Positions 26,962 through 36,234 of a stretch of 61,852 nt of DNA are shown here, piece after piece. This stretch comes from QHXQ01 sp036389375. GTDB lineage: Bacteria; Acidobacteriota; Blastocatellia; Pyrinomonadales; Pyrinomonadaceae. Position numbers and translations under genes: made by a program. A model generated the notes under the pieces. The model saw only the letters and a list, made by a program, of their open reading frames with translations, had not been told where the DNA came from and did not search any database. Location: positions 1-61,852 of the forward strand of contig DASVQA010000001.1 in assembly GCA_036389375.1 (NCBI GenBank), read 5' to 3'. Position 1 is the stretch's first letter. Every line of letters begins with the position of its first letter.

Positions 26962-27114
26962 GAATGGACGCGGGCGGCAAACTTTACGCGGCGAGGCGCG
27001 CAACTTTTACACGCTGCCGCTTTAATCTTCCCACCTTGCCTGATCGCGCGCGGCGCGGAAGTTGCGAAAAGCTTAGGGAAAATGCGATTCCTGGCTGCGC
27101 TGGCATGCTCCCAC

Positions 27115-27144
27115 TTGCGTGGCATGAGCATTGCGAGCTATATT
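27115..27144 (+). promoter_or_regulatory. Sigma-70 type promoter of small RNA copy 2
   Basis: TTGCGT (27115-27120), an 18-bp spacer and TATATT (27139-27144). The predicted start lies near 27151. The -10 box is identical to that of copy 1. Confidence 0.65.
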
Positions 27145-27150
27145 GTGGGG

Positions 27151-27262
27151 CAAGAGAGACGGTTGGTGGATCCTCCGTCTCAGTGGTTGCTGGGGTGAGG
27201 ACAGTAACCACAAATTAGAACAGGCGTGGCGATCCCAAAATTGCCACGCCTGTTCTGTTTTT
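27151..27262 (+). ncRNA. Three-hairpin small RNA, copy 2
   Basis: Hairpin 1 pairs GAGACGG (27156-27162) with CCGTCTC (27175-27181). Hairpin 2 pairs GTGGTTGCTG (27183-27192) with CAGTAACCAC (27202-27211) around the same GGGTGAGGA loop as copy 1. Hairpin 3 pairs GAACAGGCGTGGC (27218-27230) with GCCACGCCTGTTC (27243-27255), followed by TGTTTTT, and acts as a terminator. Compared with copy 1, at least four stem positions change on both sides, which is direct covariation. It lies between glmM and the M3-like gene and has its own promoter, so it should be an independent transcript of about 110 nt. Confidence 0.82.
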
Positions 27263-27277
27263 ATTAGCGTCGGCCGC

Positions 27278-27350
27278 ACCACAAAGACTCAAAGAGCAAA
27301 AGATTTCTTGCCCCGCTCTTTGTGTCGTTCGTCTCTTTGTGGTTATTTTT
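27278..27350 (+). repeat. Intergenic hairpin of about 9-nt units (element 6)
   Basis: ACCACAAAGAC (27278-27288) pairs with GTCTCTTTGTGGT (27331-27343, bulged), and AAAGAGC pairs with GCTCTTT inside. It ends TTATTTTT, 6 bp before the ATG at 27357. It may also terminate read-through from the small RNA. Confidence 0.65.
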
Positions 27351-27356
27351 AACGCG

Positions 27357-28880
27357 ATGAAGCCCGGCGAATATCGCCGCGAGTACGCGGCTTACTCCTC
27401 CGCGCTGGCGCGCGCGCAACACGACTACCACACGGGGCGCACGCCAGCCTTGCGCCTCACCCCACTCCATGAACGCTACGCCGACCTCTGGACGCGCGCC
27501 CAACTCGACGAACTTGAGCGCGCGCATAACGACACCCCTACGCAATTCGAGACGGAACGAACGGCGCTCCTTCATCTGATCGCGGCCGTGCGGCGCGGTT
27601 ATGCGGAAGTTAGCGCGCGTGAGGTTGCGGATGAATTACGGCGTTGCGAAGCGGCGGCGCGCGTCGAGTGGGCCGGAGAGCGCTTAGCGGCGGCGGACGT
27701 ACCTGATCTGATCGCGCGTGAATCGGACGCCACGCGCCGCCGCGAACTCGCCGCGCGTTGGCTGGATGCGTCCGCGACCTGCAATGATCTGCGCGGCGCG
27801 CGCCTCGAAGCGTTGCGCGCCGCGGCCGCCGCACTCGGTCTCGCATCCTGCTCCGCGCTGTTCGATGAAACGATACAGCCGGACGAGAGTAGCTTGCCGG
27901 CTGCGGCCGACGTGCTGCTTGCGCGCACCGGCGCGACTTACGAAGCACGCCTGCACGCATGGGCCGCGCGCCACCTGCCGCCAACTCTTGCGCGCACGCC
28001 CGTCTATGCCGACAGTCTGTTCTGCGCGCGCCTTGCGTGGCTCGATCAATTCTTCCCCGCCGCCGGGTTGCCGCCCGCCTACGACGCGAGCATGGCCAGT
28101 CTCGGCATACGCACCGGGCAACAGACAAACTTGCGCGTCGAATGGCAAGTGCCGTCCACGCGCGCGACGACGGCGGCCGAATTCGGTATTGAGCCACCGG
28201 CAGATGTGCGCCTCGTCGCCGGCACGCAGGACGGTGCGCGACAGTGGCGCGGCTTCTTTCGTGCGGCCGCTTGCGCGCAACAACTCGCCTGGGTCTCGCG
28301 CGATCTGGCGGCGCGCTATCCAGAGTTTGTCCACGCGCCCGACGCGCCGACGCGCAACGCTTACGGTTTTCTGTTCCGCCATCTGTTCCATGATGCAACG
28401 TGGCTCGCCGCGCATCGTGGACTGAAACCTTCTGTGGCAGAGGCGGTCGCGCGCGATTTCGCCCTCGTCGAACTGCACGACACGCGGCGCTGCTGCGCGC
28501 AGTTGCGCCATCAAACGACGCTCGCCCGCGCGCCCGATGTGCGCACTGAAAGTATCGGCGCGGAGTACGCCGCCGCGCACACGGAGGCCACGGGCTTTCA
28601 ATACGAACCGGCGTTCTACCTGCGCAACGGTGGCGCGGAGCCGGGCCGTGCGGCGGCCGAGTTGCGCGCCCGCCTCTTCGCCAGCGCGCTCGCGGAGCAT
28701 CTGCGTGCGCGTTACGGCCGGCGCTGGTGGGCGGCGCGTGCGGCGGGCGACGAGTTGATCGACCTGTGGAACACGGGTGCGCGTTACACTGTGGCCGAGT
28801 TGGCGACGCTCGTGGGCGCGGGCGCGTTGGACGTTGAGTTGTTGGCCGACGATCTGCTGGCGGCCGTTGGCGCGGAATAG
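27357..28880 (+). CDS. Degenerate M3/M32-like peptidase homologue lacking the zinc motif
   Basis: The 507-residue helical protein has no signal peptide. The overall pattern resembles oligoendopeptidase-like (M3 or M32) gluzincins: a long helical N-terminal half, then DGARQWRGFFRAAACAQQLAWVSRDL, which aligns by pattern with the family block ...F-HEAGHA-H-AW.... Here the HExxH residues appear as R-A-A-A-C. The third-ligand helix region NAYGFLFRHLFHDATWL also lacks the expected Glu. I found no HExxH elsewhere in it. If the family call is right, it is a catalytically dead homologue; otherwise it is an unknown helical protein. ATG at 27357 is preferred over a GTG at 27339 inside the hairpin. aroB follows after 18 bp. 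Confidence 0.5.
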   Translation: MKPGEYRREYAAYSSALARAQHDYHTGRTPALRLTPLHERYADLWTRAQLDELERAHNDTPTQFETERTALLHLIAAVRRGYAEVSAREVADELRRCEAAARVEWAGERLAAADVPDLIARESDATRRRELAARWLDASATCNDLRGARLEALRAAAAALGLASCSALFDETIQPDESSLPAAADVLLARTGATYEARLHAWAARHLPPTLARTPVYADSLFCARLAWLDQFFPAAGLPPAYDASMASLGIRTGQQTNLRVEWQVPSTRATTAAEFGIEPPADVRLVAGTQDGARQWRGFFRAAACAQQLAWVSRDLAARYPEFVHAPDAPTRNAYGFLFRHLFHDATWLAAHRGLKPSVAEAVARDFALVELHDTRRCCAQLRHQTTLARAPDVRTESIGAEYAAAHTEATGFQYEPAFYLRNGGAEPGRAAAELRARLFASALAEHLRARYGRRWWAARAAGDELIDLWNTGARYTVAELATLVGAGALDVELLADDLLAAVGAE

Positions 28881-28898
28881 ACCGGGCGAGAAACTCCA

Positions 28899-30017
28899 AT
28901 GACACGACGAGTGCCGGTGCGCCTGAACGCGGGGCGCAGTTACGAGATCGAGATTGGCGCGGGCACGCTGGCCCGTGTTGGTGCGACGGCGCGGAGCGTG
29001 CTCACGCCGGCTGCGCGGCGCATCGTCGTTATCTCGAACCGCACAGTCTTTGATCTCTACGGCGCGACGGTGGTTGAGAGTTTGCGCGCGCAGTCGTTCA
29101 ACGTCGCGCATTGGTTGATGGGCGATGGCGAGCGGCACAAGTCTCTGCGGGCGGCCGAGCAGGCGTTGGCGTTTTTTTCCGCCGTCGGGCTTGAGCGGAG
29201 CGATGCGGTCGTCGCGCTCGGCGGCGGCGTGGTGGGCGACCTCGCCGGCTTCGCGGCGGCCGTCTACCTGCGCGGCGTCGCCTTCCTACAAGCGCCGACC
29301 ACGCTGCTCGCGCAGATCGACGCCTCGGTCGGCGGCAAGACGGCTGTGAACACGCGGGCCGGCAAGAATCTGATCGGCGCGTTCCACCAACCGCGTGCAG
29401 TGGTCATTGATACAGACACGCTTCAGACGCTCCCGCCGCGCGAGTTGACCGCCGGTTGGTGTGAAGCGATCAAGCAGGGCGCGGTCGGCAGCCGGCGTCT
29501 GTTTACAGAGACGCGCCGTTGTCTCATACACACGCCGACGGCTGAACAGATGAACGAATTGCTTGCGGCGCAATGCGCCTTCAAGGCGCGCATCGTGGCG
29601 GGCGACGAGCGCGAGCATGTCGGGCGCACGGATGCACGCTCGCGGCGCATACTGAATTTCGGGCACACGGTCGGGCACGCACTCGAAGCCGTCACACATT
29701 TTCGTCGTTTCCGGCATGGCGAGGCGGTCGGGCGCGGCATGATCGCGGCGAGCGAGATTTCCAACAGGCTAGGCTTACTGCCGACTTCAGAGTTAGAATA
29801 CTTACGCGCGACCGTCCGGCGCGCGGGACGCTTGCCACGCGCGGCCGACCTCAACGAACGCGTACTACTTCATGCTTTGACGACGGACAAGAAGTCTGTC
29901 GGCGGCGACCTACAGTGGGTGTTGCTCGAACGCTTGGGCCGTGCGCGGATCGTGAGCGGGCAAGCCGTTCCGACGCGCGTTTTGCGGGCTTCACTCCGCG
30001 CGGCGCTCAGCGATTAG
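28899..30017 (+). CDS. aroB: 3-dehydroquinate synthase
   Basis: AroB converts DAHP to 3-dehydroquinate in the shikimate pathway, using NAD and a metal. The 372-residue product has the NAD-binding GDGERHKSL and ALGGGVVGDLAGFAAAVYLRGV segments, PTTLLAQIDASVGGKTAVN, KNLIGAFHQP, and the metal ligands in ILNFGHTVGHALE and RHGEAVGRGM. Length is typical. A Lys of the catalytic set is seen in TTDKKSVGG. No other aro gene is adjacent. It probably shares a transcript with the preceding gene and the small anchored protein after it. Confidence 0.95.
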   Translation: MTRRVPVRLNAGRSYEIEIGAGTLARVGATARSVLTPAARRIVVISNRTVFDLYGATVVESLRAQSFNVAHWLMGDGERHKSLRAAEQALAFFSAVGLERSDAVVALGGGVVGDLAGFAAAVYLRGVAFLQAPTTLLAQIDASVGGKTAVNTRAGKNLIGAFHQPRAVVIDTDTLQTLPPRELTAGWCEAIKQGAVGSRRLFTETRRCLIHTPTAEQMNELLAAQCAFKARIVAGDEREHVGRTDARSRRILNFGHTVGHALEAVTHFRRFRHGEAVGRGMIAASEISNRLGLLPTSELEYLRATVRRAGRLPRAADLNERVLLHALTTDKKSVGGDLQWVLLERLGRARIVSGQAVPTRVLRASLRAALSD

Positions 30018-30050
30018 TTTATCGTCCAGCCATGAGAAGGGGGCGGCTTG

Positions 30051-30443
30051 ATGGGGCAAACGTGCAGGACACGTGCGAGGCAGGCGCGCGGCGGAGCGCG
30101 GCTCAACTTTCTGATCTTCATGGCGATCATCATCGTCGGCGGCTACGTCGGCTATCAACTCGTGCCCGTCTTTTATCGCGCGTCGCTGCTGCAAACCTAC
30201 ATGCAGGACACGGTGAACAACGCGGCGGTGCTTAGCAAAAGTCCCGGCTGGGTCGAGCAGCAGATCCGCGCGAACGGCGACGACTACGGCTTACCGAAGG
30301 ACGCGCAGATCGAAACAACCAATATCGCCGGACACGTCGAAACGCGCGTGCAGTTTACGCGCACGATCCCGCTCATTGTCACCACCTACAACTACAAATT
30401 CGATCACACAGCTAAAAGCGCCGGCTTCATCAGCGGCGGTTGA
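30051..30443 (+). CDS. Small membrane-anchored protein, DUF4845-like
   Basis: The 130-residue product has a basic N-terminus and one membrane helix (LNFLIFMAIIIVGGYVGYQLVPVFY, about 19-43), then a soluble domain of about 85 residues with IRANGDDYGLPKDAQIETTNIAGHVETRVQFTRTIPLIVTTYNYKFDH. The single helix with a short mixed alpha/beta domain resembles DUF4845 and minor pilin-like proteins, but no prepilin cleavage site is visible. The start uses AAGGGGG upstream of the ATG; the TTG one codon earlier is an alternative. Function unknown. Confidence 0.6.
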   Translation: MGQTCRTRARQARGGARLNFLIFMAIIIVGGYVGYQLVPVFYRASLLQTYMQDTVNNAAVLSKSPGWVEQQIRANGDDYGLPKDAQIETTNIAGHVETRVQFTRTIPLIVTTYNYKFDHTAKSAGFISGG

Positions 30444-30496
30444 CGTGGAAGCGTAAAAGCGGCGGACGCGAGGCGAAAGGAAAGTTCTGCTTTTGC

Positions 30497-32374
30497 TTAA
30501 GCGGCGACTTTTGCGCCGAGTGAGGTTTGCAACTGCACGAGGGGCGCAGGGGCGGCGGCCAGCCACGTCGTCGGACAGACGCCGCAACGCGTACACTGGC
30601 TGACCGACGGGCACGGCGCGGTTGATTTGGCGATCTGTGCGCGCTCGTGCTCCTGTTGCAGAAACATGCGCCCTAAGCCTGCGTCCACGATCTCCCACGG
30701 CAGCACTTCATCATAAGCGCGCGCGCGGCTCGTGTGTTGCGCCGCCTCTACGCCCGTTGCGCGCAAGGCCGCATTGAGGTCGCCGCCATTGCCGGCCATG
30801 GCTTCGATAACCCGCGCCGTCGTGCGGTCGCCCGACGAAAAGAGCGCCTGTTCGTGTGCGATGCGGGCCGACATCGCGCGCACTTCGACGTTCGGGATGC
30901 GTGCCAACTGCTTGCAGACCCACTTGAGTCGTCGCTTCAACTCTCTCTCTTCGCAGATCGGCTCCCACTGAAAGGGCGTGTTCGGCTTCGGCACAAAGCC
31001 GTTGAGCGCCGGGATGATCTTGCCCGCGCGCCCGAATCGCTTCCCGGCTTCGAGCATGCGATCCTTGATGCGCTCGACCAGTTTAACCATCTCCGCGAGG
31101 TCTTCGTCCGTCTCCGTCGGCAAGCCCACCATCAGATAGAGCTTGATCGTCAACATGCCCCGGTCGAAGACCGCGCCGCAGATGTCCACGATCTCGTCGT
31201 TCGTCAGGTTCTTGTTGATGACCTTGCGCAAGCGATCCGAGCCGGTCTCCGGCGCAACCGCGATCTGTTGATCGCGCGATTCGACGAGCGCATCGAGCAG
31301 TTCATCCTCGATCTGATCGAGCCTGAGACTTGAGACTGAGATGCGATAGTCCATGGCGCGCAAGCCCTGAAGGATTTCGCTGATCTCGGGATGATCGCAG
31401 ACGGCGGTTGAGACCAAGCCGATCTTGTCGGTCTTTGCGCGCCACGCCTGCGCCTTCGCCAGAATATCGCGGGCCGGCACAACGCGCGGCGGCCAGTAGT
31501 TGAAGCCCGCCCAGCAGAAGCGACAGCCCTGCGAGCAGCCGCGCGAGATTTCAATGAGGAAACGCTCGCCCATCTCCGCCGTTGGGGCCCAGATGACGGT
31601 CGAAGGCGCAAACACATCCTGCGTGCGCAACTGCTCTGCCACAGCCAACTCGCCGCGCCGCATCGCCCGCCGCAAACTACCTTCTTTCGGATTCTCCGCC
31701 GCGACCGCGCGCCCGACGCGCGCCGGCACGCCCGCCGCCGTTGGCTTGTAGGCCGCGACCGTGTCGTCCGCCTTGTACGTCACTTCATAGAGCGCCGGCA
31801 CGTAGAAGCCGCGGCCGCGCCGCGCCAGTGCGAGCAGCAGATCGTCTTTTGTACCCTCGTTATCAAAGAGCGCGTCCACGAGTTGCGGCACAAGCACTTC
31901 GCCCTCGCCCACGCCGATCACGTCGGTGAAATCCGCAATCGGCTCGGGGTTGAGAAACGACGCCGCGCCGCCCATCACGATCAAAGGATCGTGCGCGGTG
32001 CGCTCGCGCGCCCAGAGCGGTATCCTGGCGAGGCGCAGCATGCGCGCCATGTGCAGGTAGTCGGTCTCAAACGAGATAGAGAAGGCGACCACGTCGAAGT
32101 CGCGCACGGGCGTCTGCGTCTCAAGCGTGAGAAGGGGCGTATTTGTCTTCTCGTATTCGCGCAACTCCGCTTCGTCCGGCAGGAAGACGCGCTCGCACGC
32201 AACGTCGGGGATGTTATTGAAGAGTTCGTAGACGGAATGAAAGCCCAGATTCGCCATGCCGACTGCGTACACGTTTGGATAGCAGAGCGCGACGCGCAAA
32301 CGCGCACCGCGTTTGACGACGTGACCTTCTTCGGTGGCGAGCTTGCGCCGATAACTTTCGCCGATGCGTTTCAT
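30497..32374 (-). CDS. B12-binding-type radical SAM protein (TIGR03960 group)
   Basis: The 625-residue protein has an N-terminal cobalamin-binding-like domain (LRVALCYPNVYAVGMANLGFHSVYELFN...DVVAFSISFETDYLHMARML...VMGGAASFLNPEPIADFTDVIGVGEGE). A radical SAM core follows, with the cluster motif CSQGCRFCWAG (Cys at about 276, 280, 283). IAVAPETGSDRLRKVINKNL is the typical SAM-binding strand. The C-terminus has CPSVSQCTRCGVC, which could hold another metal site. The family often pairs with a second protein (TIGR03936 domain) near ribosomal protein genes rplU-rpmA; those are not here. The substrate is not established. It is the last gene of the dnaG-rpoD group. Confidence 0.88.
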   Translation of the reverse strand: MKRIGESYRRKLATEEGHVVKRGARLRVALCYPNVYAVGMANLGFHSVYELFNNIPDVACERVFLPDEAELREYEKTNTPLLTLETQTPVRDFDVVAFSISFETDYLHMARMLRLARIPLWARERTAHDPLIVMGGAASFLNPEPIADFTDVIGVGEGEVLVPQLVDALFDNEGTKDDLLLALARRGRGFYVPALYEVTYKADDTVAAYKPTAAGVPARVGRAVAAENPKEGSLRRAMRRGELAVAEQLRTQDVFAPSTVIWAPTAEMGERFLIEISRGCSQGCRFCWAGFNYWPPRVVPARDILAKAQAWRAKTDKIGLVSTAVCDHPEISEILQGLRAMDYRISVSSLRLDQIEDELLDALVESRDQQIAVAPETGSDRLRKVINKNLTNDEIVDICGAVFDRGMLTIKLYLMVGLPTETDEDLAEMVKLVERIKDRMLEAGKRFGRAGKIIPALNGFVPKPNTPFQWEPICEERELKRRLKWVCKQLARIPNVEVRAMSARIAHEQALFSSGDRTTARVIEAMAGNGGDLNAALRATGVEAAQHTSRARAYDEVLPWEIVDAGLGRMFLQQEHERAQIAKSTAPCPSVSQCTRCGVCPTTWLAAAPAPLVQLQTSLGAKVAA

Positions 32375-32491
32375 GCAGGCACTGTTAGATGTCCGTCAGC
32401 CCCGGTCAGTTGGTAGCTGTTTCGCCCGATTTCCGCGAATTTCCCGAGAAATCGAGCATAAATGATAATTGACCGCGCGCTCGGCGGACGA

Positions 32492-34225
32492 TTATTGCCG
32501 CGTACTTTCGAGGAATGCTTTCAGCTTACGCGAGCGTGAAGGATGGCGCAACTTGCGCAGGGCCTTGGCTTCGATCTGGCGGATGCGTTCGCGCGTGACG
32601 GCGAAGTGCTGCCCGACCTCTTCAAGCGTGTGTTCGGAGCCGGTCGTGCCCAGCCCAAAGCGCATTTTGATGACCTTCTCTTCACGCGGCGTCAGCGTCG
32701 CCAGCACTTCATCCGTGATCTCGCGCAGGTTCGACGCGACGACCGCGTCCGCTGGATTCAAGATGGATTTATCTTCGATGAAGTCGCCGAGGTGCGAATC
32801 TTCCTCTTCGCCAATCGGCGTTTCAAGCGAGATCGGCTCCTGCGCGATCTTCAAAACCTTGCGCACCTTCGAGACGGGAATATCCATCTTCTTAGCGATC
32901 TCTTCGCTCGTCGGTTCGCGTCCCAACTCCTGCACGAGCGCACGCGAGGTGCGAATCAATTTATTGATCGTCTCGATCATGTGGACGGGGATGCGAATGG
33001 TGCGCGCTTGATCGGCAATCGCCCGCGTGATGGCCTGCCTGATCCACCACGTCGCATAGGTCGAGAACTTGTAGCCACGTCGCCACTCGAACTTGTCCAC
33101 CGCTTTCATCAGGCCGATGTTTCCCTCTTGAATCAGGTCGAGGAACTGTAGCCCGCGATTCGTGTACTTTTTGGCGATGGAGACGACGAGCCGCAGGTTC
33201 GCTTCGATCAACTCGCGTTTGGCCTGTCCGGTCTCCTGCTCGCCGATGGTGATCGCCTGTAGCGAGCGTTTGATCTCGATGGGCGTGATGTAAGTCTCGC
33301 CCTCAATCAGTTGCAGCTTGCGCTTGGCGTTCGAGATGACGCGTTTGTAATCTTTCTCTTCTTCGGGCTTGATCCGCTTCTTGCCCAGCTTCTCGGTGTA
33401 CTTCTCTATGTCGCGCTCGGCGGCGCGCACCTCTTTGTAGGCGTCGCTGATGGCGTCGATCAGGCGCTTGCGCGCCCGCTCGGTCATGTTGAGTTGCCCA
33501 ATCTCCTGCGCGATCTCAAGCCGAATGCGCGCGACCTTGCGCTTGAGCCGCAACAACTTCTTCGACTTCTTGCCGCGCATCAACTTCTGTTCGGCGCGCA
33601 GCTTGTCCCATTCCTTCAAACCCGCTTTGAAATGCTTGCGGATATTGCCGATGCCTTCAAGCGTCCACTGCAAATACTCGTCCGCCTTGTCCTCCTGCCC
33701 CGTCAGTTCGGCCTGATCGGAGAAGTTGACTATATCGCGTATGTTCGTTGTGCCGGCTTCTAGTTCTTCACCGATCTTGACCAACTCGTTGACGGCGATG
33801 GGCGAGCGCGAGATCGCTTTCTGCGTTTTCAGTTGCCCGCGCTCGATCCGCTTGGCAATTGAGACTTCGCCCTCGCGCGTCAAAAGCGGCACAACGCCCA
33901 TCTCGCGCAGGTAGAGGCGGACAGGATCGTTCGTCTTCTCTAACGCGCCGGCCGAGAGATCGAGTTCGAGGTCTTCGTCGAGGTCGGCCTCTTCACCGTC
34001 GGGCGTGGCGACGGACGCCGCCTGTTCGATCAGCCGCTCGTCGGAATCGGCGACGGTGATGTTCGAGCCTTCGAGCTTCGAGAGTACGTCCTCGATGTCG
34101 TCGGGCGAGACGACGTTATCGGGCAACTCGCGGTTCAGGTCATCGAAGCTTAGAAACTTCTTATCGCCGCCCAACTCAAGCAGGCGCTGCATCACGTCGT
34201 CCTGATCTTTCTCTTCCATGCTCAT
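32492..34225 (-). CDS. rpoD: Housekeeping RNA polymerase sigma factor RpoD
   Basis: The 577-residue primary sigma factor has region 1.1 (DVMQRLLELGGDKKFLSFDDLNRELP), region 1.2 (NDPVRLYLREMGVVPLLTREGEVSIAKRIE), a non-conserved lysine-rich insert (about 180-330), region 2 (ELIEANLRLVVSIAKKYTNRGLQFLDLIQEGNIGLMKAVDKFEWRRGYKFSTYATWWIRQAITRAIADQARTIR), region 3, and region 4.2 (TLEEVGQHFAVTRERIRQIEAKALRKLRHPSRS). Two in-frame ATG codons two codons apart compete for the start. It lies 186 bp after dnaG, with a hairpin in the gap. All identified promoter-like sites in this window fit this sigma class. Confidence 0.97.
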   Translation of the reverse strand: MSMEEKDQDDVMQRLLELGGDKKFLSFDDLNRELPDNVVSPDDIEDVLSKLEGSNITVADSDERLIEQAASVATPDGEEADLDEDLELDLSAGALEKTNDPVRLYLREMGVVPLLTREGEVSIAKRIERGQLKTQKAISRSPIAVNELVKIGEELEAGTTNIRDIVNFSDQAELTGQEDKADEYLQWTLEGIGNIRKHFKAGLKEWDKLRAEQKLMRGKKSKKLLRLKRKVARIRLEIAQEIGQLNMTERARKRLIDAISDAYKEVRAAERDIEKYTEKLGKKRIKPEEEKDYKRVISNAKRKLQLIEGETYITPIEIKRSLQAITIGEQETGQAKRELIEANLRLVVSIAKKYTNRGLQFLDLIQEGNIGLMKAVDKFEWRRGYKFSTYATWWIRQAITRAIADQARTIRIPVHMIETINKLIRTSRALVQELGREPTSEEIAKKMDIPVSKVRKVLKIAQEPISLETPIGEEEDSHLGDFIEDKSILNPADAVVASNLREITDEVLATLTPREEKVIKMRFGLGTTGSEHTLEEVGQHFAVTRERIRQIEAKALRKLRHPSRSRKLKAFLESTRQ

Positions 34226-34300
34226 ATTTCCGCGAGGGATGAACGATCTTACGATTTCCGCCAGCTTGAAATCAAAGCACTACAGGCGCGCGGCAGACCT

Positions 34301-34382
34301 AAACCACGAAAGCCGCTTGGCTACAACACCCGGCCAGTAAATTAACAGCGATTCGCATGTGTGCGGCCGACCTTCGTGGTTC
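34301..34382 (-). repeat. Intergenic hairpin between dnaG and rpoD (element 7)
   Basis: AACCACGAAAG (34302-34312) pairs with CCTTCGTGGTT (34371-34381), with a 58-nt interior of which GCCG/CGGC can pair further. It lies in the only sizeable gap of the dnaG-rpoD group and could adjust the ratio of the two messages. Confidence 0.55.
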
Positions 34383-34411
34383 AGCTCTGTTCAATTAAGT
34401 AAGGTGCAAAT

Positions 34412-36229
34412 TTACTGGCGCGGCAGGAGCACGTTGCGCCGCCGCGTCCATTCCAGATTCTCCATGACCAGTTCATTGCGCCGCGCTTCGTCGCCCGCGC
34501 GCTCGGCCGCCGCGATCTCTGCGGCCAACTCCTTCAAGCGCCGCTCGATGTACATCAACTGCAACGTCGCCAAACAACTCTCGGCCGCCGCCAGTACCTC
34601 ATCAGGCGCTTCGCCCTCGACGCGCGGCGACTCGCTCCACCAGACGAGCGCGACTAGTTTGTGCAACTCCTCGTCATCGCCTGCGCATGCCGTGAGCGCC
34701 TCAAACTCGATCTCCGCACCCGCTTCGTCCAACTCCTTGAGCGCGGCGAACAGCGGCGCGGTCGGCAACCCCGCGTACACGTCCGCGTCAAGCTGCGGGA
34801 GCAATAGACGGCGCAATTCGGCATCGTGGACGAGCAGTTCCAGCAGGCGTTGCTCGGCGATTGTGGCTGGCACGCTCTCGGCCGCTGCGACCTGCTGCGT
34901 TACGTCCGCAGCCGGCGCGTGCGCGGACGCGTTCACGTCTTTCCAAAGAGCACGGCGCAAGGCTGTGTCCTCGACGCGCAAAGCGTCCAGAACTTGATCG
35001 AAATACTCGCGCTTCTGTAACGGGTCGCGGACGGCGCGCACGAACGGCAGCACCTCTTTGACCGCCGCGCCTTTGTCCGGTGGGTTGTGAAGATTACGCT
35101 CGCGCGTGGCCTGCGTGAGCACGAACTGGATGAAAGGTTGCGCCTTGCCCCGTCGCTCGTGATACGCCTCTGTGCCGTGCGTCTTGATGAACTCGTCCGG
35201 GTCTGCGCCGTCTGGGAGCACCAGCACTTTGATCTCGAAGTCTTCCGTCAGGAGCGTTTCGATGGCCCGCTCAGCCGCTTTCACACCCGCCCGATCACCA
35301 TCATAGTTGACGACCACTTTGCGCGCAAACCGTTTCAGCAGACGCACCTGTTCCGGCGTCAGCGCCGTGCCGAGGCTCGCCACCATGTTCCGCACGCCCG
35401 CCTGAAAAGGCACGATCAGATCGAGATAACCTTCGACCAGAATGGCGAAACCCTTGCGCCTGATCTCGTCGCGCGTCAGGTGCAAGCCGTACAGGTGTCG
35501 CCCCTTCGTGTAGGCGGCCGTCTCCGGCGAGTTCAGATACTTCGGTTGTTCTTCGGCCGAGAGCACGCGCCCGCCGAAGGCGACCGCGCGCCCCTGCGCG
35601 TCCAGCACCGGAAAGATCACGCGCCCGCGAAAGCGATCATAAAAGCCGCCGCCGTCTTTGACGACGACCAGCCCGCTCCGCTCAATCTGCTGCGCGCTCG
35701 CGCCCTTACGCTTCAGGTAAGTGCTCAACCCGTCCCAACTGTTCGGCGCAAAACCAAGGCGGAAAGCCTTGCGCGTCTCCGCCGTTAGCGCGCGCCCGTC
35801 CAGATAATCGCGCGCGGCCTTCGCCTCGCCGCCCCCTTCCGTCAACTGCTGCTCCCACCATTCGAGCGCCCACATGTTCAACTGAATGATGTCGTCGGCG
35901 TCGCGCCGCTTCGCCTCGAAGCGTTTGTCCGCTTCCATGACAGGGAGCGGCACGTTCGCCTTTTCGGCCACGATCCTGATCGCTTCCGGAAAGGACACGC
36001 GCTCCATCTCCATCACGAAATTAAAGACCGTCCCGCCCTTGCCGCAGCCGAAACAGTAGAAAATATCCTTCGCGGGGTTGACCGAAAACGACGGCGTCTT
36101 CTCCTGATGAAACGGGCAGCACGCCATCCAGTTCGCGCCCTTCTTCTTCAAAGACACGTAGTCCTGCACGACCCGCACGATGTCGGCCTGCCGTTTCAGA
36201 TCATCAATGAATGTTTGCGGGAAACGCAC
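34412..36229 (-). CDS. dnaG: DNA primase
   Basis: DnaG makes RNA primers at the replication fork. The 605-residue product has the CHC2 zinc finger (C38-P-F-H41 ... C59-x2-C62), the RNA polymerase domain with Toprim motifs LVEGYLDLI and VVNYDGDRAG, and a C-terminal helicase-binding region ending RNELVMENLEWTRRRNVLLPRQ. The start is GTG at 36229, giving the canonical MRFPQTFIDDLK. The PIN toxin stop codon lies only 5 bp upstream and no good Shine-Dalgarno is visible, so dnaG translation is probably coupled to the toxin gene. rpoD follows, as in the macromolecular-synthesis operon, but rpsU is absent. Confidence 0.96.
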   Translation of the reverse strand: MRFPQTFIDDLKRQADIVRVVQDYVSLKKKGANWMACCPFHQEKTPSFSVNPAKDIFYCFGCGKGGTVFNFVMEMERVSFPEAIRIVAEKANVPLPVMEADKRFEAKRRDADDIIQLNMWALEWWEQQLTEGGGEAKAARDYLDGRALTAETRKAFRLGFAPNSWDGLSTYLKRKGASAQQIERSGLVVVKDGGGFYDRFRGRVIFPVLDAQGRAVAFGGRVLSAEEQPKYLNSPETAAYTKGRHLYGLHLTRDEIRRKGFAILVEGYLDLIVPFQAGVRNMVASLGTALTPEQVRLLKRFARKVVVNYDGDRAGVKAAERAIETLLTEDFEIKVLVLPDGADPDEFIKTHGTEAYHERRGKAQPFIQFVLTQATRERNLHNPPDKGAAVKEVLPFVRAVRDPLQKREYFDQVLDALRVEDTALRRALWKDVNASAHAPAADVTQQVAAAESVPATIAEQRLLELLVHDAELRRLLLPQLDADVYAGLPTAPLFAALKELDEAGAEIEFEALTACAGDDEELHKLVALVWWSESPRVEGEAPDEVLAAAESCLATLQLMYIERRLKELAAEIAAAERAGDEARRNELVMENLEWTRRRNVLLPRQ

Positions 36230-36234
36230 GGCTA

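Noticed and set aside
27610..29138. Two long minus-strand frames (431 and 484 residues)
   Set aside because: Both are antisense to the M3-like gene and aroB. The real aroB has all its motifs, and the antisense products show none.
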